Shown here piece by piece: positions 56,341 through 64,000 of a stretch of DNA of 64,000 bases. Every line of letters begins with the position of its first letter. Within the stretch, counting starts at the first letter, position 1. The position numbers were made by a program, and so were the translations under genes. The stretch is from Pachyseris speciosa (taxonomy: Eukaryota > Cnidaria > Anthozoa > Scleractinia > Pachyseridae), in assembly GCA_016490735.1 (NCBI GenBank), contig JAEMWC010000049.1:197501-261500 (forward strand), in the 5' to 3' direction. The notes beneath the pieces are model-generated. The model made no database searches. It saw only the letters and a program-made list of their open reading frames with translations, and had not been told where the DNA came from.

Positions 56341-59232
56341 TTTAAAACAATGCATGGTGCTAATTAGATTCCAACCATCTTTCACCAACTTGTCGGTGTG
56401 ATTGTAAATTCTCATGCATGGTAATTATCAAAATGCCAAAGAACGCTCAGCTGTGCTTTCACAATCTTCCATGTCCATATTCTTTTACTTTACCACGTAA
56501 CGTTTCTAATTCGTTTATTTTACCTTTGAAGTCAACGCAGTCATGTTCAAGCACGGAGGCTTCGGTTCAGATGGCGCACCTTACGAGATACGTGTGGACG
56601 ACATTCATTTGGATGAGACTGGCCCATAGTTTCTACTGCTTTTAAAGGTGGTCGAACTCGGTTTCAGTGTTGTGGTGAAGGCTCTGTGGCTTTAACAAGT
56701 GTTTTACCCTTGATAGTGATATCAATTTCATTTGCCTCAAAATGTATTAAGTGCCTATGAAGTAAAAAGAATTGTTGTTGTAATATGATAGTTCATCATT
56801 TTCTGATTCTTAATATGTAGGTTTTAGGCAGTAAAACGTACATCCACAATGCGGAATAAATGGAACCGAAAGTTTTAAATTTGGCGCCCAAAAGTGTCTC
56901 CATCTTGTGCGCGGCTAAGCAATCATATTACAAAGCAATGACGTAGGAAATGCTTCAGAAGACACAAGTGTTTTGGTATTTCATAGGTCATCAGCATTGT
57001 CCTGAGCAAAGATTCGTTCCCAGTCCACGAGACACCATTTAGTGAATTTTGAGGTTCTTTGGAGGGCGAAAAAATTCGGCTTCAGTTGGCTTTGTCAAAT
57101 TTCTTTTCTCATTTCGCAATCAAGACACAACAAGCCTCAAAAATAAAAAAAGACATTACTTCATAGGCACTTTAAAGATTGGTCACATTTTTGATCATCA
57201 AAACGCTTCTTAATTCAAAAGAATTCAGGGCGCATAGAACCCTACATATTCCTCTAGTCTAGGAGCTTATCCTTAGCAGCACTTATAATTTTCGGGGGGG
57301 GGGGGGAGGGGTTGTGCCTGAGATTAACTCGGAGTCTCTATGTTAGGATTGGCTCTTATATTTTGCAATTTTACAGAAACTCAAACCAAATAACTACACA
57401 AATTATGTACTTGTACAATTTGCCTCTTTACATTTTGGCTCCGGTATTAAAAATTAAATCAAAGCAGACACACGTCATCTAAAACTGTGTTCGGTCATCT
57501 TGGGACAAGCACCAGCTTCCATCGGTTTTTAGAAGTGCACCAGAGTGTAAATTATTAGATCCTTTTTTAAGGTTAGATATGTACCGTTGAACTTTGGGTC
57601 CAATTCTGTACTAAATTTAATTAACATTTAGAATTGTACAACTGATTACTTTTCTTTACACTTTTTTTGTGTCAGCTATATAGTACTACTCTCTTAATCT
57701 GCTCGTGTCAGTGGTCAAAATATATTTCATGATCAGCACCGCAAAGCGTTCATAAACAAAAAAAAGTATGCTAAACATTACGGATTATTTGATTGTGGGA
57801 ACTGCTGAGTATGACGTGATGATACTCTGGAATATCGTCAGGAGAAGAATAATTGAATTCCCCAAAGGCTGAACAATTTTTTAACATGCAGTTTTAGTTT
57901 CAGAGAGATATTCTTTTGTCTTCACCCATCAAACTGGCAGGTGAAATTATGAAAAACAAGCGGTCCGCTTTTCTACATTTCCATCATGAAGACTGACTGT
58001 GATATTGGTTCCACGTCTTTAATAAGAGCCTGATGGTTAAACTCCCACCACATATAGGCTCGTCCAAAAGTTTGTCTTTTTCAGATAATAGCTTGCATTT
58101 TCGTTTAACAGCATAAGTGGCATAAATTAGCATGCATTAAACGATTTAAAGAAAACCTCGATTGACAACATACATTTTTTATCTCTAAAATGATGCATTG
58201 CATGGCAAAACTGGTTGAAGAGCAAGAAATTAATCCCCTTCTAACAAAACAACGTGTGAAAATAGCCTTTTACGGAAAACGTGCCAAAAGGTACTGAAGA
58301 CCAAACCTGATGATCACTATTCAATTAACTCAGACAATTGTGAACTACGCCCCTTAGTAACCTTCTGTTATGTATTCATTTACATCCACGTAAATGAAGA
58401 AAGGAAATATACAACGTTTAGGTGTTCCATCTAATAAATGCAAATAGCTAACATTTTGAAGCTGATCAATTATTTAACGACAAAAAGGAAAACAGTCCAA
58501 ATATTATTATGTTTTGTGTTTTATGTGTTTTGTAACACTTGTTTGGAAGAGCAAAAGGCACGAATGGTATCAATAATGTAGTAGGGAAAAACTGGAAGTT
58601 ACAATTTAAGACGTCTCATTTTATAAATAATATAGCAAGAAAATTTTTAGAATATCTCGTATACTGTTTTGTATCTAAGGATGCCTTTGTTTGGAACTAG
58701 AAATTTCTTCGTAGTTCCTTTCTAGTGATACATCAGCCTGCAGGCTAGGGCACCCCCAATTTGTGCTGCTACTTATATTCTCTGACGTAAAAAAAATTAA
58801 GAACGTTTCCTGGGCCAGTGCCACTGCGTGGGCCGTCAAAATCCACGGTAATTAGGGCTTCTTTAAAAGCTTGAAAAGGCAACAACCTGCTTTAGTTAAC
58901 AGAAATTTCCGACAGGTGAACGGTGGTACGAAAATAGAGACGTTCCGTTTTTTCAGAAATGTAGCAAGAGTGTCTGTCTTCGACAGTCGAAGAAGTCACG
59001 ATCACAGTTTTGAGCGAATCAACTACACTGTACATCGCTGAGCAATACTTTTCTGCTCAAGAGACAACCCAAGCAGACAACATTTAAAAAAAAAATTGTC
59101 GAAACGAGTGCACCTTTAGTGCCCAAAATTACTAGACTGTTGTTCTATCCAACAATAAGGTAAGACATCTAGGAAGGTAGACATGTTGTATTTTTTTAAT
59201 GAGACTGTAGCTGTAGCTCTTATTAGCCCTAA
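56341..59232. repeat. Segmental duplication, copy 2
   Basis: Direct-oriented homologue of 49741-55676. It lacks the three insertions of copy 1 but has ~900 bp (56640-57540) absent from copy 1, which includes a poly-G run at ~57295-57307. Confidence 0.85.
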
Positions 59233-59339
59233 TGGTTTCTCTATGGGCATCCATTGTTTAATAAATAAATTATATTGTAACGTTGTGAAACTGAAACTGA
59301 AACTGAAGGTTGGAAATACCAACAAATACGGCAGGTTCA

Positions 59340-59440
59340 ATCCTACGGTAAAACAGAAGCAAGGTTGGTTACACGGCGAGGGATATATATTTAAAGCCAA
59401 TATTTCGGGAGGCACAGCCTTCCTTCATCATGGTGGTACA
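59340..59440 (-). mobile_element. Penelope-like terminal remnant, degenerate ribozyme-like core
   Basis: On the minus strand ATGATGA, an imperfect stem (GGAAGGC/GCCTCCC) and GAAA occur at 59403-59430. The first base of the core is not C, so it should not cleave. Confidence 0.4.
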
Positions 59441-59883
59441 GAGTATGATCCGGAGGTAAAACAACGTTACAATTTACGATCTCTAATAATGTCACTTAGA
59501 GAGGTAGTTAGGTTAAACCACACATGTTTATATTTCACCTGTTTACATCTTCAGTTAGTTTGAACAACACCTTTGCTAAGGTTTGTTTTCCCAATCGTTA
59601 TACGTGCAAAGACGAAGCCTGGAAACTAATCGAGCGTTTCGAGCAGGTGGAATCTGCCTACCTCTGTAGCATAAATTTAAGGATATCTTAAGAATTTTCG
59701 TCATACAACCACATATTTAGGGACACAACTTCCTGAAAACAAAATTAAGGGGGCACAATAGTATTTGTGTGCTTGATGGAGAGACCAAATATCGTTTATT
59801 TTCATGAGAATAAAAAGCCTAAGGCTACCGAAAAAATTACATATTGGGTTTGTGTAACAGCTGTTTCCTACTTGCTATCGTAT

Positions 59884-60230
59884 TAGAGAACTTAAGCAAT
59901 GAGGACGGCGACGGCAACGAGAACGCCACAAAACAATAGGTTTAATGAGCACAAACAATCACTGTGTTCGTCACAGTGGACTTTGCCGTCCTTAGCAAAA
60001 CAACAACGCGAAATGGACCAAATTTTCGGTAGGTTTTGCGGAGAACGTGAGCGTATGACAGTGAATTCTTCGTTCTTTTTCCCAACTAATGGAGCTCTAG
60101 GATAGTTCGCACACATTTTGCAAGTTAAACAACTTGGCAGAAAAATCGCGAAAGAGCTGCAATAACGAGTTGTTATACTTTGAAATGACGTTTACGTTGC
60201 CGTTGCCGTCGTCGTTGCTTAAGCTCTCTA
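59884..60230. mobile_element. MITE with TAGAGAACTTAAGCAA termini
   Basis: TAGAGAACTTAAGCAATGAG and GACGGCGACGGCAACG at the left mirror CGTTGCCGTTGCCGTCGTCG and TTGCTTAAGCTCTCTA at the right. GTAT borders both ends. Confidence 0.8.
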
Positions 60231-60290
60231 GTATAGAACATGAACTATAAATGGTGTAAGGGTTACGACAACACGGCTAAATAAAAAAAA

Positions 60291-60423
60291 TTGAGAATGA
60301 ATATATGAAAATCATATATTTGAACTGCGGACTAATGATCAAATATGTGACTGATCATCGCAGTTATGAACACTACCTAAGCAGTACTGAAACTAAAGCC
60401 TGAAAAAAAAATCAGGCTTGTAC
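60291..60423 (-). mobile_element. SINE tail fragment
   Basis: Contains ATTTGAACTGCGGACTAATG, GATCATCGCAGTTATGAAC and the GCCTGA...TCAGGC hairpin in the antisense order of the copy at 1345. Confidence 0.75.
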
Positions 60424-61499
60424 GCTGAAAGTCCCCCTTAAGAAAGCCCGAAGAACTAATTTTGTTCGCGAATTACAACCTGATAATAAGCCAAGGGTTG
60501 TGTGCCTTTGATGTTTTGTAAATGGTGACAAGATCTTTTTTAAAATGGAGAAATTAGTTTCAATGTCTTTTCCCTTTCAGAGAAATAAAATTGCGCTATT
60601 GAGAAAAACGTCAAGCCAACTAAACTTTTCGGGGCGACAACAGCTCAGGGAGAAAATTCGAGCGGATGTACTGTTGCTTTCTCTCGCTAAGTAACGTATC
60701 TGACCAATAACGTGTCGGAAATAGTCCTCAAATGTTTCATGGCATCCGATAACTTTACTCGATAGAAATAGTTCCAAAAATATACTTTTTGAAAAGTCTT
60801 GGCGTAGCCTAAATAAATAAAATATTTGAAAAGCGATACTTAATTTTCAGCACCTTCATTACCGGACGAAAACATCATACCTCGTCCATACCTTACCCGG
60901 ATAAACAATAATTAAAATGGAGCATCAATTTTCTTTTAAAATATTAGTCTATTTGTCCTTATGTTTATCGACTATCATCCGGAATACCAAGCTGATTATT
61001 TCAGATCGATACGGGCCTTGAACCTGGAAACTAAATGGAAGGGAAGAATTGTACTAAGAAATCAGCCTTATTCGCGGCAGTGGTCGTGGATCGGTAGTTG
61101 AATCACTTGAAAATAGCAGGAAAATGCCAATAAGACGAAACATATATTAAGGAAATTTTCCAACATAAAATATTAGCACAGTCAAAACTCTGAGGAAAAG
61201 TTCTTACAGTAAGACTAAATTTTACAAAGCGTTTTCACAACTGACATCCTCACAAAAGGACGTTAAATGGGCGCGTTCCTTCATCTCGCGTCTGAATAGA
61301 ATGATAACTTACTTGTAAATATTTTATAGTTGTTATTTTTATATGCCATGCATTATAAGCTAACAGTTAATCCCTCCTCTGGAAAGTCCTTTAATCATAG
61401 TATAACAATCATCCTTGAATAAGGACTTCTCTGTAAATTAAGTGTGGACAAAATGTTTTAACCAAGAGGAATGTTTGTATTTACTGTTATATTTCACAG
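60424..61499. other. Upstream region of gene 2
   Basis: No exon seen. TTTCACAG sits directly before the gene 2 ATG, so, as for gene 1, a non-coding exon is expected upstream. Confidence 0.4.
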
Positions 61500-61766
61500 A
61501 TGGAGACTAAGGATGTTACAAGAGTTTTCCTTGGTGTTACATGCTTTGCAATATTGTTCCAGGGAACATTTTCTAAAAATGACTCTCCGAGAGGCGTTAT
61601 TGAGACAGCAAAACAAGAAATTCACATTGGCGCATTTGTTCCCCAGCTGAAAAGCGACAAATTTGGATATTTTACAGCGATGAAAATGGCCATCCAAATA
61701 ATAAACGATAGAAGCGATATTTTGAATAATTACACCTTGGTGCTGGACGCTGAGAATACAATTGGG
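61500..61766 (+). CDS. Gene 2 exon 1: signal peptide and flytrap start
   Basis: 89 codons; ATG directly after TTTCACAG, donor at GGG|GTAAGT. Reads MAIQIINDRSDILNNYTLVL, a close match to gene 1 exon 1. Confidence 0.9.
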
Positions 61767-64000
61767 GTAAGTATACTACTTACAAAGGGTACTTATGCCA
61801 CAATTTTCATTTGAAAGGGTAAATGCGACACTTATCTCATTCGATTCATCGTCATCGTATCGTCGTCATGGTGACTCTTCATGTTACATAATAAGGCTAC
61901 GCTGATGTGGCATGACCAGATAAAAACATCAGAAAACACGAAGAAATCAAATTAATAAATCGAATGTGGCTTAGCGTTGTCTGTGCTCTTATCGACAACG
62001 ATATTCCTCATTACAGTGGTCAAAATGTTGCGCCTCCTGAGACCACAACAAATTTTGACCAACAATTAAAGGTCATTCAACAAATCTGCTCAAATCCAAA
62101 GCCTATTCTTTTTAGGCCAGTGGACTGCTCCCTGGTACGATCGCAATTCGAATACGGTTCAGTGGTCTGGTCACCCTACGCCTTTAGACTATCTTAGGGC
62201 TGGAAAAAGTACAATGCAGGACCATGAAATTTATCCAGAAATCACATGGCTGTCACGAAGACCACCTAAAGGAGCTCAGTCTTTTATCATTGGAGAAACG
62301 TCGCTTCCTATTTGGCATGACTTTTTTTTTTGTATAAAGCGTTGAATGGTTACATCGACTTAAATGTGAGAAACTATGTGAGTTTTTACCCTGACAAAGG
62401 CCGTTACTCGCTGAGGCATGCGAATGAGTTATCTCTTAAAACGAATTACAACCAACCGAATTGTTCATATGTGGAACTCCCCCCCCCCTTCGCACTTCAC
62501 CCCCCCCCCCCCTTCGCACTTCACCCACCTTTAGTGTTTTTAATTCTAGAATTTGAGCTTCTTATTAAATCAGTAGTTAATCTTAATCATTGTTTATTTT
62601 TATTATTATATATTTCTTAAATTTTTTAGGTTTAGGTAATTGGTGATCTGTCTGGTATGGGGTGTTCCAACACTTCTACAGATTATCCTATGACTGGCCA
62701 TTAAATTAAATTGTAATAAAGTGCTTAATCTTTATAAATAGATCCTCCCGTTTTGACCAATATACAGTTGGCTACACTCGCAGAGAATCTTAGAGTCTAC
62801 TCCATCCTGTCTCAAAGCGTCCTTAGGTGCCATAAATATGGTCTCTTAATGGACGCCACCGCCAAATGAAAACCAGCAGTGAGTGAACGAAACATCGCGA
62901 TTAATAACATGCTAGAAACAAAACCAAGTGAGACAAACGACGAAAGAAATGAAAACTGTTGCTTTCTTAGATCAATGGTGGAAATGCAATCCGAGCCTTC
63001 TTCAACCTTGTGACCAAGAAGAATAAACCTGTGATGTTACTTGGACCCGCCAACCCAGTAGTTCTGGAACCAATAGCTGAGGCCGCTCCTAACTGGAAAC
63101 TGGTGCAGGTTTGAACATTATTCAAGTTAGCCATCAACTAAAATGTTTGACTTTCCCAATGAGTCGCTATTTTTACCTTGTTCGTTTCAATTCCAAGATA
63201 AATATGTGACTGATCATCGCAGTTATGAACACTACTTGAGCAGTAGTGAAACTAAAGCCTGAAAAAATTTCAGGCTTTTTTTTTCCAGGCTTTATTTTCA
63301 CTACTACTCAAGTAGTGCTCATAACTGCGATGATCAGTCACATATTTAATCATTAATCCGCAGTTCAAATATATGATTTTCATGTATTCATTCTCATAGT
63401 TCCAAGATAGGTGGGATGTTAACGTCTAGAAACAGAACTTATTTCACATTGAGTCTAAAACTGAAATGAAATCCAAAACTGAATAAAGAAGAATTCGATC
63501 CTAAACTTCCTATCATTCCTTTAAGTCATCTTTCTGCGTAATCATAAATGAAGTCTGTATATATACGCACTAGTTTGATATGAATTTATTCTTCAGGTTT
63601 CTTATGTAACAAGCACGACAAAGTTTGAGTTTTCTAACTATCGTAACACGTATCACGCCACACCGGCTTCTTCGTCATACATCAAGGCAATGGTTGCCTT
63701 CATTAAGTACTATGGATGGCAAAGAGTGGCCATACTCCGTAGATATGGCCTAGATGTCTATTCTCAGGTACAGTACACGTATTATTCTTTATCTCGGATA
63801 TTTTAGCTGGCGTCACAGTGTGTATGGAAGAAACCTTAAGTTTTCAAATTACCAATTGTCTTTATACCACCCTTCCCAACGACATGCATTTTCCGCCATT
63901 TCATAGTTGATGTTTCTTCTTCAGGCCATCAATCATCCAGTTGTTTGTGATAGGGATAATAATGTCTCCAATGATAAAGTTTTGTTGGGAAAATTTTCCT
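61500..64000 (+). CDS. GABA-B-like class C GPCR, gene 2 (5' part, runs off the window)
   Basis: Three coding exons: 61500-61766, 62971-63108, 63597-63767, all phase 0 with AG/GT borders. They encode a signal peptide (METKDVTRVFLGVTCFAILF), the flytrap start EIHIGAFVPQLKSDKFGYF, then PVMLLGPANPVVLEPIAEAA and AFIKYYGWQRVAIL. Exon phases equal those of gene 1 and two of the three lengths match (138 bases; 171 versus 174), so the genes arose by duplication. Exon 1 is 60 codons shorter because the cysteine-rich insert of gene 1 is absent. The membrane part lies beyond the right edge. No lesion is seen in the part present. Confidence 0.88.
62080..62640 (+). pseudogene. Non-LTR (LINE, CR1-like) fragment with frame breaks
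   Basis: Segments SLVRSQFEYGSVVWSPYAF, SLEKRRFLF and YKALNGYIDLNVRNYVSFYP then GRYSLRHANELSLK match the end of CR1-type reverse transcriptase ORFs, but lie in different frames. The tail carries a duplicated C-run unit (CCCCTTCGCACTTCA). In gene 2 intron 1. Confidence 0.75.
62971..63108 (+). CDS. Gene 2 exon 2 (ligand-binding domain)
   Basis: 46 codons, acceptor TTTCTTAG, donor CAG|GTTTGA. Aligns without gaps to gene 1 exon 2. Confidence 0.93.
63199..63401. mobile_element. Head-to-head pair of SINE tails (palindrome)
   Basis: AAATATGTGACTGATCATCG at the left mirrors CGATGATCAGTCACATATTT at ~63345, around a centre of two CAGGCTTT hairpins. The right copy extends further with CCGCAGTTCAAATATATG. 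In gene 2 intron 2. Confidence 0.85.
63597..63767 (+). CDS. Gene 2 exon 3 (ligand-binding domain)
   Basis: 57 codons, acceptor TTCTTCAG, donor CAG|GTACAG. Reads VSYVTSTTKFEFSNYRNTYH then FIKYYGWQRVAIL. Confidence 0.93.

Overview
The window looks like nuclear DNA from an anthozoan cnidarian (stony coral or sea anemone). It is AT-rich, genes are split by introns with GT/AG borders, and the introns hold tRNA-derived SINEs with (ATT)n tails, Penelope-like elements, TTAA-target elements and many foldback elements. The species cannot be named from the sequence. All assignments below come from reading motifs by eye; no database search was run.

The only clear host genes are two same-strand paralogues of a GABA-B-type class C G-protein-coupled receptor. 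Gene 1 (10392-46148) can be read as 15 coding exons with compatible phases, about 820 codons: signal peptide, Venus-flytrap ligand-binding region, seven membrane segments and a very short tail. One extra base in exon 13 (a CCC run at 44538-44540) breaks the frame just before membrane segment 4. Gene 2 starts at 61500 and runs off the right edge after three exons that match gene 1 exons 1-3 in phase and nearly in length. Gene 1 intron 1 is about 22.5 kb and is packed with mobile DNA.

Layout: 1-10.4 kb, intergenic with a LINE end, a SINE tail and small foldbacks. 10.4-33.4 kb, gene 1 exon 1 and its giant intron: palindromic elements, arrays of short palindromic words, a possible nested gene (13.7-16.0 kb), a Mutator-like element with another element nested in it (17.7-19.1 kb), a rearranged SINE cluster (19.9-20.6 kb), two foldback elements with 9-bp target duplications, and a 7.9-kb TTAA-flanked element with a broken multi-exon transposase. 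33.4-46.1 kb, the rest of gene 1, with SINEs, a Penelope fragment and hammerhead-ribozyme-like cores in its introns. 46.5-47.9 kb, an element carrying a RecQ-helicase fragment. 49.7-59.2 kb, a direct duplication whose first copy gained three insertions, two of which the second copy lets one date as later events. 59.3-64.0 kb, more mobile fragments and gene 2.

The most unusual things are: the frame-broken, tail-less, atypical GABA-B-like receptor pair; a set of 9-bp-duplicating elements, several sharing a TARCCT terminus; hammerhead-like cores in Penelope remnants; arrays of roughly 25-bp palindromic words; and a large TTAA element whose right arm carries an antisense relic of its own transposase exon 1.
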